Source: an uncultured Lachnospiraceae bacterium
GTDB taxonomy: Bacteria > Bacillota > Clostridia > Lachnospirales > Lachnospiraceae
Assembly: GCA_947175845.1 (NCBI GenBank)
Contig: CAMWOK010000043.1
Span: forward strand, 1-14,465
Reading direction: 5' to 3'
Length of the DNA: 14,465 nucleotides
The notes under the pieces are model-generated. The model saw nothing but the letters and a program-made list of their open reading frames with translations, ran no database searches and was not told the origin of the DNA. Below are positions 6,925-14,318 of the stretch, piece by piece (the stretch's first letter is position 1; the number at the start of each line of letters is the position of its first letter). Position numbers and translations under genes: made by a program.

Positions 6925-7731
6925 ATGAATCGATTTCGTTTTCAGAGATCCCAGCTCTGCATACCATATGGCCTTTTTCTGGTGTGTTTTGTGCTGGCGC
7001 CTCTGGTAGTCATAATATACTATGCGTTTACTAACGGGGAGGGGCAGTTCACCCTTGAAAATCTGACAGGTTTCTTTTCAAGCCCCAACACCATAGGCAC
7101 GCTTGCCTACAGCCTTGGCATAGCGGTGTCTACCACCTGTACCTGTCTGCTGCTTGCGTACCCGATTGCATATATCCTGGCGCGCAGCAGGATGAAGCAT
7201 AAGTCGGTGATTCTCATGGTTTTTGTGATGCCCATGTGGATTAATTTTACGCTCAGAATCACAGCGCTCAAGGAGATCTTGACGGTGATTGAAGGAAATC
7301 TTGCATATCACCCGTTTCTCAATACGCTGATCGGCATGACGTACGATTTTCTGCCGTTCATGATTCTTCCGCTCTACACGACGCTGTTAAAGCTGGATGG
7401 AAGCCTGCTGGAAGCGGCAGCAGATCTCGGGGCGGACACTGTCCAGACATTTCTCAAGGTGACGTTCCCGCTGTCGGTCCCGGGGATCATCAGCGGTATT
7501 GTGATGGTGTTTCTGCCGTCCATGACCAACTATGTCGTGCTGGACATGCTCTACAACAGCACCTATATCATGGGAAGCCTGATCGGGGCATATTTCAGTG
7601 CCTATGACTGGCACAACGGTTCGATGATCGCGCTGATTCTGCTTGTGATAATCTTGCTGTTTACACTGTTTACGAACCGCTATGCAGACGAGGATGCAGG
7701 CAGCAGCAGAGGAGGTGTGCTCGGACAATGA
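6925..7731 (+). CDS. potB: Spermidine/putrescine ABC transporter permease PotB
   Basis: The ATG at 6925 has GGAGGT 6 nt upstream and lies 22 nt after potA. The 268-residue product is an integral membrane permease with about six transmembrane helices; the clearest are about 13-34, 60-85, 95-112, 139-155, 185-205 and 235-250. The EAA loop EAAADLGADTVQTFLKVTFP (163-182) contacts the PotA ATPase. VMPMWINFTLR (about 101-111) is typical of the PotB subfamily. It forms the translocation channel with PotC. Its last codons overlap the potC start by 4 nt (ATGA), which implies translational coupling and equal stoichiometry. The length is a little shorter than E. coli PotB. Nothing looks damaged. Confidence 0.92.
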   Translation: MNRFRFQRSQLCIPYGLFLVCFVLAPLVVIIYYAFTNGEGQFTLENLTGFFSSPNTIGTLAYSLGIAVSTTCTCLLLAYPIAYILARSRMKHKSVILMVFVMPMWINFTLRITALKEILTVIEGNLAYHPFLNTLIGMTYDFLPFMILPLYTTLLKLDGSLLEAAADLGADTVQTFLKVTFPLSVPGIISGIVMVFLPSMTNYVVLDMLYNSTYIMGSLIGAYFSAYDWHNGSMIALILLVIILLFTLFTNRYADEDAGSSRGGVLGQ

Positions 7732-8549
7732 AAAAGATTTTGAGCAGGACATTTCTGGGGCTGATGATACTTGTTTTGTATCTGCCGATTTTTGTGCTGG
7801 CGGTGTACAGCTTCACGGACTCCGCAAATATTGGGGCGATCCATGGATTTTCGTTAAAAAATTATGAGACGCTGTTCACAAAACCGGATTTGCAGGCTAT
7901 GATCGTGGGGACGCTGGCGCTGGCGATAGGTTCCGCCTTTGTCTCGACGGTGCTCGGCACGCTCGGCGCCGTGGGCGTCTTTTATTCGGGAAAGTTTGGC
8001 AATGCGGTGGTGGGGGCACTGAATCAGGTTCCGGTCGTCAACGCCGAGGTTGTGACGGCTTTTTCGCTGTGCATTCTGCTGATTGGCGTGTGCGGTGTGG
8101 ACAAGAGCAGTTTTATCTCGCTCCTGATTGGCCACGTCGTGCTCGAGGCGCCTTTTGTGTATCTGTCTGTGGTGCCTAAGTTAAAACAGATGGACAACAG
8201 CCTCTATGAGGCGGCGCTCGATTTGGGGGCATCTCCGGCGGTGGCGCTGAGGCGCGTGGTATTTCCGCAGATTTTTCCCGGTGTGATATCCGGGTTTGCG
8301 CTGGCGGTCACACTGTCGCTCGACGACTATTTTATCACAAGCTACACAAAGCCCGCGACGTTTGACACCATCAGCACATATGTGGTGAATGCGACGAGAG
8401 GGTCGCAGACAGAGATTAAGACGGCGCTGTGGGCACTTTCCACGATCATTTTTGTCGTGGTTGTCCTGATGGTGATGGTGATGAATGTGACAGGGACCAA
8501 GAATGAAAAAAATGGCAAGAGGGCAGGTGCAGGAAATGAAAAAGAGTAG
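7728..8549 (+). CDS. potC: Spermidine/putrescine ABC transporter permease PotC
   Basis: The ATG overlaps the potB stop as ATGA, with GGAGGTG about 10 nt upstream inside the potB end. The 273-residue permease has an N-terminal helix (about 10-29) and further transmembrane segments at about 60-85, 105-123, 130-148, 183-200 and 238-254. The EAA loop EAALDLGASPAVALRRVVFP (161-180) and the following SLDDYFITSY (197-206) are characteristic of PotC. It pairs with PotB to form the channel. The C-terminus is a short Lys/Asn/Gly-rich cytoplasmic tail that overlaps the next gene. No substrate-binding domain is fused to it, unlike the PotCD fusions seen in some Firmicutes; the binding protein is encoded separately just downstream. 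Confidence 0.92.
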   Translation: MKKILSRTFLGLMILVLYLPIFVLAVYSFTDSANIGAIHGFSLKNYETLFTKPDLQAMIVGTLALAIGSAFVSTVLGTLGAVGVFYSGKFGNAVVGALNQVPVVNAEVVTAFSLCILLIGVCGVDKSSFISLLIGHVVLEAPFVYLSVVPKLKQMDNSLYEAALDLGASPAVALRRVVFPQIFPGVISGFALAVTLSLDDYFITSYTKPATFDTISTYVVNATRGSQTEIKTALWALSTIIFVVVVLMVMVMNVTGTKNEKNGKRAGAGNEKE

Positions 8550-10023
8550 AACGATGCTTGGACTTGCCGGGGCTGTTCTGCCTGCGCTGTGTGCTTTTTG
8601 GGGGCAGACGGCACAGGCGGGCGAGGAGACGGTGGTGCTGCGGGTATGCAGCTGGGAGGAGTACATTGATCTTGGGGAGTGGGACGCGGACGAGGCGATC
8701 GCGCTTGACAACGGCAGGGTAATCTATGGAGAGAAACCGCTCTATGAGGATTTTGAGGACTGGTACAAGGAGACCTACGGCAGGGATGTGCGCGTGGAGT
8801 ACTCCTGTTTCGGGACCAACGAGGATCTATACAATCAGTTAAACATCGGGGATACCTATGACCTGGTGTGCCCCTCCGAGTATATGATAATGAAGCTGAT
8901 GGCGGAGAAGAAACTTGTGCCGTACTCAGACGGTTTCTATGATGTGCAGGATGTCAACAATTTTTATATCAGAAATGTATCCCCGTATATCCAGAAGACA
9001 CTTGAGACAAACGAGATCGGCGGTGAGAGCTGGAGCAAGTATGCCGCGGGGTATATGTGGGGGATCACGGGTGTGCTGTACAACCCGGAACTTGTGACTG
9101 AGGAGGAGGCGTCTACCTGGAAAATTTTTGGAAATCCCAAGTTTAACAGACAGATAACGCTCAAGGATAATGTGCGCGACTCCTACTTTGCGGCGCTTGG
9201 CATTCTGCGTGCACAGGAGCTGACAGATGAGAACTTTGTGCGCGCAGCCAACTATCATGAGCGGCTTGCGGATGTGATGAATGATGTGCATCCCGAGACG
9301 ATTGCGCAGGCGCAGGAACTTTTGGACGAGCTGATGGACAATGTCTACTCACTCGAGACAGACAGTGGAAAAGCGGACATGATAACGGGTAAGATTGTGG
9401 CCAACTATCAGTGGTCAGGAGATGCGGTGTACGCGATGGACCAGGCGGACGAAGATGATTTCGAGTTGAAATTTGCGGTTCCTAAGGAGAGCACCAACCT
9501 CTGGTTTGACGGCTGGGTGATGCTCCAGAACGGCATTGAGGGGGACGCGGACAGACAGCACGCGGCGGAGGCGTTTGTCAACTTTGTATCGAGACCGGAC
9601 AATGCGGTCAGAAATATGTACTATATCGGTTATACATCGTCCATAGCCGGAACGGCGGAGGATGATACCATCTACGAGTACATGAAATGGTGTTACGGTG
9701 CGCAGGACGACGACGTGGAGCTCATGGACTATCCGGTCGGCTATTTTTTCAGCGGGGACAACAGCGATGCGGACTATATCCTGCAGTCGACCCAGGATCA
9801 GATGGGCCGGCAGCTCTACAGCCAGTATCCGCCGCAGGATGTCATGGACAGGACAGCCATTATGCGGTATTTTGACGCGGACGCGAACAAGGCAATCAAT
9901 CGAATGTGGATCAATGTCCGGTGTTTTGACATTGCCGATGTGCCCGCCGGGGTGTGGATGGCACTGCTTGCCGCGCTGCTGTTTGTCATATCTGCCATGT
10001 ATCAAAGGAGTAGGAGGAGATAG
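8536..10023 (+). CDS. potD: Polyamine-binding protein PotD, membrane-anchored form
   Basis: The ATG at 8536 follows AGGTG with 6-nt spacing and overlaps potC by 14 nt; in-frame ATGs at 8503 and 8512 are alternatives. The 495-residue protein has a signal peptide with likely cleavage after AQA (residue 28) and no lipobox. The aromatic box known from E. coli PotD is recognisable: W40 and Y43 (SWEEYID), Y116 (SEYM), W293 (YQWSGD), W323 and D325 (LWFDGW), supporting polyamine binding outside the membrane. An acidic insert (about 46-70) follows the first motif. The C-terminus has a hydrophobic helix (about 470-488) followed by QRSRRR, a stop-transfer arrangement that would tether the protein to the membrane with a cytoplasmic tail. 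This replaces the usual lipid anchor of Gram-positive binding proteins. The protein is longer than typical PotD (about 350). Identity is strong; the anchor is inferred from hydropathy. Confidence 0.88.
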   Translation: MKKSRTMLGLAGAVLPALCAFWGQTAQAGEETVVLRVCSWEEYIDLGEWDADEAIALDNGRVIYGEKPLYEDFEDWYKETYGRDVRVEYSCFGTNEDLYNQLNIGDTYDLVCPSEYMIMKLMAEKKLVPYSDGFYDVQDVNNFYIRNVSPYIQKTLETNEIGGESWSKYAAGYMWGITGVLYNPELVTEEEASTWKIFGNPKFNRQITLKDNVRDSYFAALGILRAQELTDENFVRAANYHERLADVMNDVHPETIAQAQELLDELMDNVYSLETDSGKADMITGKIVANYQWSGDAVYAMDQADEDDFELKFAVPKESTNLWFDGWVMLQNGIEGDADRQHAAEAFVNFVSRPDNAVRNMYYIGYTSSIAGTAEDDTIYEYMKWCYGAQDDDVELMDYPVGYFFSGDNSDADYILQSTQDQMGRQLYSQYPPQDVMDRTAIMRYFDADANKAINRMWINVRCFDIADVPAGVWMALLAALLFVISAMYQRSRRR

Positions 10024-10029
10024 AAAACC

Positions 10030-11847
10030 ATGTCAAATATTGACCAGAGTAAAATCAGAAATTTCTGCATCGTGGCGCATATCGACCATGGAAAATCCAC
10101 GCTCGCAGACAGAATTATAGAAAAGACGGGACTTCTGACCAGCCGTGAGATGCAGGACCAGATTCTTGACAACATGGATCTGGAGCGGGAGAGAGGCATC
10201 ACGATCAAGGCGCAGACTGTCCGCACTGTGTACAGGGCACAGGATGGAAACGAGTATATTTTTAATTTGATCGACACGCCGGGGCACGTCGATTTTAACT
10301 ATGAAGTGAGCCGTGCGCTGGCGGCCTGCGACGGGGCGATCCTTGTCGTGGACGCAGCGCAGGGGATCGAGGCGCAGACGCTGGCAAACGTGTATCTCGC
10401 CCTGGATCACGACCTGGATGTCTTTCCGGTCATCAACAAGATAGATTTGCCGAGCGCGCGCCCGGACTGGGTAAAAAATGAGATTGAGGATGTCATCGGC
10501 ATTGAGGCGCAGGACGCACCGCTGATATCAGCCAAAAACGGTGTGGGGATCGAGGAGGTGCTTGAGGCGATTATCGACAGGATACCGGCGCCCAAAGGCA
10601 GCGCGGACAACCCGCTGCAGGCGCTGATCTTTGACTCGGTCTACGATTCCTACAAGGGTGTCATCGTATTCTGCCGCATCATGGAAGGCAGGGTTTCTAG
10701 GGGAACAAAGATCAGGATGATGGCGACAGGCGCGCAGGCAGATGTCGTGGAAGTGGGATATTTTGGCGCAGGGCAGTTTATTCCGTGCGACGAGCTTTCA
10801 GCCGGAATGGTGGGATACCTGACGGCATCCATCAAAAATGTGAAGGACACAGCGGTCGGCGACACGGTCACGGACGCGGAACGCCCCTGTGCGGAGCCGC
10901 TTCCGGGCTACAAAAAAGTGCTCTCGATGGTCTACTGTGGACTCTATCCCGCAGACGGTGCAAAGTACCCTGATTTGCGGGATGCGCTGGAAAAATTGCA
11001 GCTGAATGACGCGTCGCTGTTTTATGAGCCGGAGACTTCCGTCGCACTTGGCTTTGGGTTCCGATGTGGATTTCTGGGGCTGCTGCACCTCGAGATCATT
11101 CAAGAGCGGTTGGAGCGCGAGTACAACCTCGACCTTGTGACAACGGCGCCAGGCGTTGTGTACAAGGTTTACAGGACAAACGGCGAGGTCGTGGAGCTGA
11201 CCAACCCTTCCAATCTGCCGGACCCGTCGGAGATCGACTACATGGAGGAGCCGATTGTCACGGCCGAAATCATGGTCACGACAGAATTTATCGGCTCGAT
11301 CATGGAGCTCTGCCAGGAGCGCCGCGGGCGCTATCTTGGCATGGAGTACGTGGAGGAGACGCGGGCGCTGCTAAGGTACGAACTTCCGCTAAATGAGATC
11401 ATCTATGACTTTTTCGACGCGCTCAAGTCGCGCTCAAGAGGGTATGCGTCCTTTGACTACGACATTAAGGGCTATGAGCAGTCCGAGCTGGTCAAACTGG
11501 ATATCCTCATCAACAAGGAGGAGGTTGACGCGCTGTCCTTTATCGTGCACAAGCAGTCCGCTTACGACAGGGGCAGACGGATGTGCGAGAAGCTCAAGGA
11601 CGAGATCCCGCGGCATCTGTTTGAGATTCCCATACAGGCGGCAGTGGGCGGAAAAGTCATCGCGCGGGAGACTGTCAAGGCGATGCGCAAGGACGTTCTG
11701 GCAAAATGCTACGGCGGCGATATCACGCGAAAGAAGAAGCTTCTCGAGAAGCAGAAGGAGGGCAAGAAGCGTATGCGGCAGATCGGCAATGTCGAGATTC
11801 CGCAGAAGGCATTCATGTCGGTGCTCAAGCTCGACGACTCGAAGTAG
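10030..11847 (+). CDS. lepA: Elongation factor 4 (LepA), ribosome back-translocation GTPase
   Basis: GGAGGAG lies about 10 nt upstream, inside the end of potD, whose stop is only 6 nt before this ATG. The 605-residue length is typical. GTPase motifs are complete: G1 AHIDHGKST (16-24), G2 region RGITIKAQT (55-63), G3 DTPGH (82-86), G4 NKID (136-139) and G5 SAKNG. Domains II, III and V follow, and the LepA-specific C-terminus is present (YGGDITRKKKLLEKQKEGKK and then RMRQIG), a positively charged tail that reaches into the ribosome. EF4 acts on stalled or mistranslocated ribosomes and in ribosome biogenesis; that is family knowledge. No terminator or clear promoter separates it from potD, so read-through from the polyamine operon is likely. 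hemW follows, as in many bacteria. Confidence 0.97.
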   Translation: MSNIDQSKIRNFCIVAHIDHGKSTLADRIIEKTGLLTSREMQDQILDNMDLERERGITIKAQTVRTVYRAQDGNEYIFNLIDTPGHVDFNYEVSRALAACDGAILVVDAAQGIEAQTLANVYLALDHDLDVFPVINKIDLPSARPDWVKNEIEDVIGIEAQDAPLISAKNGVGIEEVLEAIIDRIPAPKGSADNPLQALIFDSVYDSYKGVIVFCRIMEGRVSRGTKIRMMATGAQADVVEVGYFGAGQFIPCDELSAGMVGYLTASIKNVKDTAVGDTVTDAERPCAEPLPGYKKVLSMVYCGLYPADGAKYPDLRDALEKLQLNDASLFYEPETSVALGFGFRCGFLGLLHLEIIQERLEREYNLDLVTTAPGVVYKVYRTNGEVVELTNPSNLPDPSEIDYMEEPIVTAEIMVTTEFIGSIMELCQERRGRYLGMEYVEETRALLRYELPLNEIIYDFFDALKSRSRGYASFDYDIKGYEQSELVKLDILINKEEVDALSFIVHKQSAYDRGRRMCEKLKDEIPRHLFEIPIQAAVGGKVIARETVKAMRKDVLAKCYGGDITRKKKLLEKQKEGKKRMRQIGNVEIPQKAFMSVLKLDDSK

Positions 11848-11907
11848 GGCTTCAAAGACGGACGGGGCAGGGCATTTTTGCTGTGGGAAAGAGAGGTGTG
11901 AACTGCA

Positions 11908-13113
11908 ATGCGTTCCATGGGCGTGTACATCCATATTCCTTTCTGTGTCCGCAAATGCGCCTACTGCGACTTTCTCTCCATGCCGGCGGAGAGAACGCGG
12001 CAGATGGAATATGTCAGGGCGCTGAAAAGGGAGATTGCGCAGGCGGCGCAAAGATACAGTGGCCGTACAGTGGAAACCGTGTTTTTCGGGGGCGGCACGC
12101 CGTCCTTGTTAGAGGCGGAGGAGATCGCGGAAATTCTCGACTGTCTGCGGGCGCAGTACCAGGTTGACGCGGACACTGAGATCACGCTGGAGATGAATCC
12201 GGGCACTGCCGGCGCAGACAAGCTTCTGCGGCTGAGAAATGCAGGGGTAAACCGGCTGAGTATAGGGCTGCAGTCCGCCGTCAATGCAGAGTTAGCGCTG
12301 CTGGGGCGCATTCACACCTATGAGGACTTTCTGCGCACATTTCATCTTGCCAGAGAAGCAGCTTTCTCGAATATAAATATTGATTTGATGTCGGCACTGC
12401 CCGGGCAGAGTACGGCGGGATGGCTGTGTACGCTCGGGACAGTGACCGCCTTGGAGCCAGAACACATATCGGCATACAGCCTGATGATTGAGGAAGGGAC
12501 AACCTTATATGACAATCTCGAAACATATCCCGCTTTGCCTGACGAGGATGAGGAGAGGCACATTTATCAGGTGACGAAGCAGTTTCTTGCAGAAAAAGGG
12601 TATCAGCGCTATGAGATCTCCAACTATGCAAGACCGGGATATGAATGCAGGCACAACAGTATCTACTGGCAGCGCGGTGTCAGGCACACCGCGGATTACG
12701 TCGGTTTTGGGCTTGGAGCGTCCTCCACGGTGGGAGCTGAGCGCTGGAGAAACACAAGCGATATGGAGAGATATCTGCAGCAGGATGCAGCTATTGAACT
12801 TGACTATAACAGTCAAAAAACAGAGCGTGTGTGCGCAAAGAAAACGGGGCATAATGCGATCCGGGAGGATCTGGAAGAATTGTCGAAAGATGACAGGATG
12901 GAAGAATTTATGTTTCTGGGCCTGCGCATGACCGCGGGGATCTCAAAACAGGAGTTTGAGGACAGCTTTGGCATTGCGTTGGAAGATATTTATGGAGATG
13001 TCCTGCGAAGATGGACGGACAGGAATATGCTGATACAACAGGGGGATCAAATCCGGCTGACGGATGCGGGAATTGATGTCAGCAATGTGGTGCTTGCCGA
13101 TTTTTTGCTGTAA
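11908..13113 (+). CDS. hemW: HemW, radical-SAM haem chaperone (HemN-like)
   Basis: GAGAGGTG (11891-11898) ends 9 nt before the ATG. The 401-residue product has the HemW radical-SAM motif in YIHIPFCVRKCAYCDF, with Cys13, Cys17 and Cys20 binding the 4Fe-4S cluster, and Tyr7 at the SAM site. GGGTPS (61-66), GVNRLSIGLQS, NINIDLMSALPGQ and the HNSIYW block typical of the HemN/HemW family follow. A HemN C-terminal-like domain (EEFMFLGLRMTAGISKQEF) ends the protein. HemW binds haem and is thought to insert it into target proteins; it is not the oxygen-independent coproporphyrinogen oxidase HemN, which has an extended N-terminus that is absent here. It is paired with lepA, a common arrangement. The 60-nt gap to lepA holds no terminator, so co-transcription is likely. 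Confidence 0.93.
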   Translation: MRSMGVYIHIPFCVRKCAYCDFLSMPAERTRQMEYVRALKREIAQAAQRYSGRTVETVFFGGGTPSLLEAEEIAEILDCLRAQYQVDADTEITLEMNPGTAGADKLLRLRNAGVNRLSIGLQSAVNAELALLGRIHTYEDFLRTFHLAREAAFSNINIDLMSALPGQSTAGWLCTLGTVTALEPEHISAYSLMIEEGTTLYDNLETYPALPDEDEERHIYQVTKQFLAEKGYQRYEISNYARPGYECRHNSIYWQRGVRHTADYVGFGLGASSTVGAERWRNTSDMERYLQQDAAIELDYNSQKTERVCAKKTGHNAIREDLEELSKDDRMEEFMFLGLRMTAGISKQEFEDSFGIALEDIYGDVLRRWTDRNMLIQQGDQIRLTDAGIDVSNVVLADFLL

Positions 13114-13162
13114 AGACCTGCAGCAATTGATAAATTTTTACAGGAAAGGCTGGGTATACTGT

Positions 13163-13609
13163 ATGGGAGAAACACAAAAAAGCATGATTCTGTACTATGT
13201 GCAGGATGAGAAGAAAAAGATACAGATGGAGGTGCTTGGCATGAGCATGTCCATCGCGACGAAAAGTCTGAAGCCTGCCGACTTGAATACGCAGGTCGGA
13301 GAGCTGGTCGGGATGAAAGGGTTCACTGCGTCTGAAACCGCGCCGGCTGAGCGGGCGCCGGCGATATTCTGTATGCCGGAACTCCTCATTTTCTCAGGAG
13401 TGTCCAACAAAAAGCTGGACGAATTTCTGCTCTCGTACAGGAATGTAGGGCTCTCCCCGACAAAACTCAAGGCAGTCACGACACCGAAAAATATCCACTG
13501 GACACTGTACCAGCTGATCAGGGAGCTTTCTGCTGAGCGGGCGCAGATGGAGAAGAAAGTGAACAAACTTGCCACGACAAGGCGGGGGGCGGAAAAAAGC
13601 ACAGAGTAG
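13163..13609 (+). CDS. DUF3783-like conserved hypothetical protein
   Basis: The ATG at 13163 gives 148 residues. The frame is open further upstream to 13064, but that part overlaps hemW and has no ribosome binding site. AGGAAAGG is 13 nt upstream of the chosen start, rather far. The N-terminal half starts MGETQKSMILYYVQDEKKK. The C-terminal half contains AIFCMPELLIFSGVSNKKLD and, further on, LKAVTTPKNIHWTLYQLIREL. This resembles DUF3783, a small domain in Firmicutes with a conserved LKAV-TP-N-W segment. A charged tail (about 125-148) follows. No catalytic residues or membrane segments are recognisable and function is unknown. It sits 49 nt after hemW and 20 nt before the ThyX-like gene, so the three may be co-transcribed. 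Gene call is strong; the family name is from memory of the pattern. Confidence 0.7.
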   Translation: MGETQKSMILYYVQDEKKKIQMEVLGMSMSIATKSLKPADLNTQVGELVGMKGFTASETAPAERAPAIFCMPELLIFSGVSNKKLDEFLLSYRNVGLSPTKLKAVTTPKNIHWTLYQLIRELSAERAQMEKKVNKLATTRRGAEKSTE

Positions 13610-13629
13610 AGGAAAAGAGGCGCGTTACA

Positions 13630-14187
13630 ATGCATATCGACTTGTTCAAACATGAGGATAACTGGCAGGATATCAAGGATTCGGCCATGAATACAATCAA
13701 TAAGACAACCGGGAAGTACCCGGATTCTGAGTGGAAGCGCAGGCTCCTCCTCTCAGAGCATTCTCCGATCCGGCGTATGCGGTTTTACTGGCGTTGGAAG
13801 GATCTGAAATCGTGGGTGAGTGTGCACATGGTGCGGCACAAGATAGGAATCGAGCACTGGGTGTCGACGCAGCGAAGCGACCGTACCGGCGTCAGCCGCG
13901 ACGAACTGCCGCAGGGCGCGCTGGTCAACCATGCGTGTGAGGCGGACGCGCAGGCGCTGATCAATATCAGCCGGAAGCGTCTGTGCAGCTGCGCAAGCCC
14001 GGAGACGCGGGAGGCGTGGCTGCTTGTCCGGGAAGAGATCGCAAAGACGGAGCCGGAGCTTGCGGGCTGCATGGTGAAAGAGTGCATCTACAGGGGATTC
14101 TGCCCGGAGATGTTCTCCTGCGGATATCACAAGACAGAGGCTTTTCAGGAGGAGCTGGCGGCATACCGGCAGGGCATTAATGAATAG
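13630..14187 (+). CDS. Divergent ThyX-like (FAD-dependent thymidylate synthase-like) protein
   Basis: AGAGG lies 9 nt before the ATG; the product has 185 residues. LSEHSPIRRMRFYW (41-54) resembles the EHSP-containing start of the ThyX fold. RHK-x7-S (R69, H70, K71, S79), followed by TQRSDRTG, matches the ThyX signature RHR-x7-S, with the third residue Lys in place of Arg. The C-terminal part has spaced cysteines (C119, C121, C147, C152, C158, C164) with RGFCPEMFSCGY near the end, as in some phage and clostridial ThyX relatives. Canonical ThyX proteins are usually 210-250 residues and methylate dUMP with FAD, NADPH and methylene-tetrahydrofolate. Whether this shorter, altered form does so is open; a nucleotide or other role is possible. 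No folate or thymidylate gene is nearby. Confidence 0.65.
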   Translation: MHIDLFKHEDNWQDIKDSAMNTINKTTGKYPDSEWKRRLLLSEHSPIRRMRFYWRWKDLKSWVSVHMVRHKIGIEHWVSTQRSDRTGVSRDELPQGALVNHACEADAQALINISRKRLCSCASPETREAWLLVREEIAKTEPELAGCMVKECIYRGFCPEMFSCGYHKTEAFQEELAAYRQGINE

Positions 14188-14318
14188 GGTTGTATTGAAG
14201 ACAGAAATCACTGGATTCACGCAAAACCTATTGTGTGATGGCTCAATCTGCTGTATGGTAGAGTTATCAGGAAGGAAGTAACTGCAAAAACTCCTGAGAA
14301 AGGAAAGGAGGAGATATC
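14188..14318 (+). promoter_or_regulatory. Intergenic gap with weak promoter candidate before the NfeD-like gene
   Basis: TTGTGT (14231-14236), a 17-nt spacer and TATGGT (14254-14259) could form a weak promoter. A 6-bp inverted repeat TCAGGA/TCCTGA (14267-14272 and 14292-14297) has a 19-nt loop and no T-run, so it is not a convincing terminator. I see nothing else. Confidence 0.25.

Noticed and set aside
8503..8535. Earlier in-frame ATG starts for potD (8503, 8512)
   Set aside because: They add a charged segment before a normal-looking signal peptide and increase overlap with potC; AGGTG at proper spacing favours 8536, though 8503 (AGGGA upstream) cannot be excluded.
9415..10005. 196-codon open frame on the minus strand inside potD
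   Set aside because: Antisense shadow of a gene with clear polyamine-binding residues; no recognisable domain.
11393..12025. Plus-strand 210-codon open frame, very rich in Arg and Ser, spanning the lepA end and hemW start
   Set aside because: It is an out-of-frame shadow of lepA and hemW, both of which show full family motifs; composition is typical of a shifted GC-rich frame and it lacks a ribosome binding site.
13120..13162. Promoter for the DUF3783-like gene (TTGATA ... TATACT)
   Set aside because: The spacing is 22 nt, and the -10 would lie within a few bases of the start codon.
13753..14220. 155-codon open frame on the minus strand over the ThyX-like gene
   Set aside because: The plus-strand frame carries the ThyX-like signature and a ribosome binding site; the antisense frame has none of these.
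14267..14297. Inverted repeat TCAGGA/TCCTGA as a terminator after the ThyX-like gene
   Set aside because: Six pairs, a 19-nt loop and no T-run; too weak to call a terminator.
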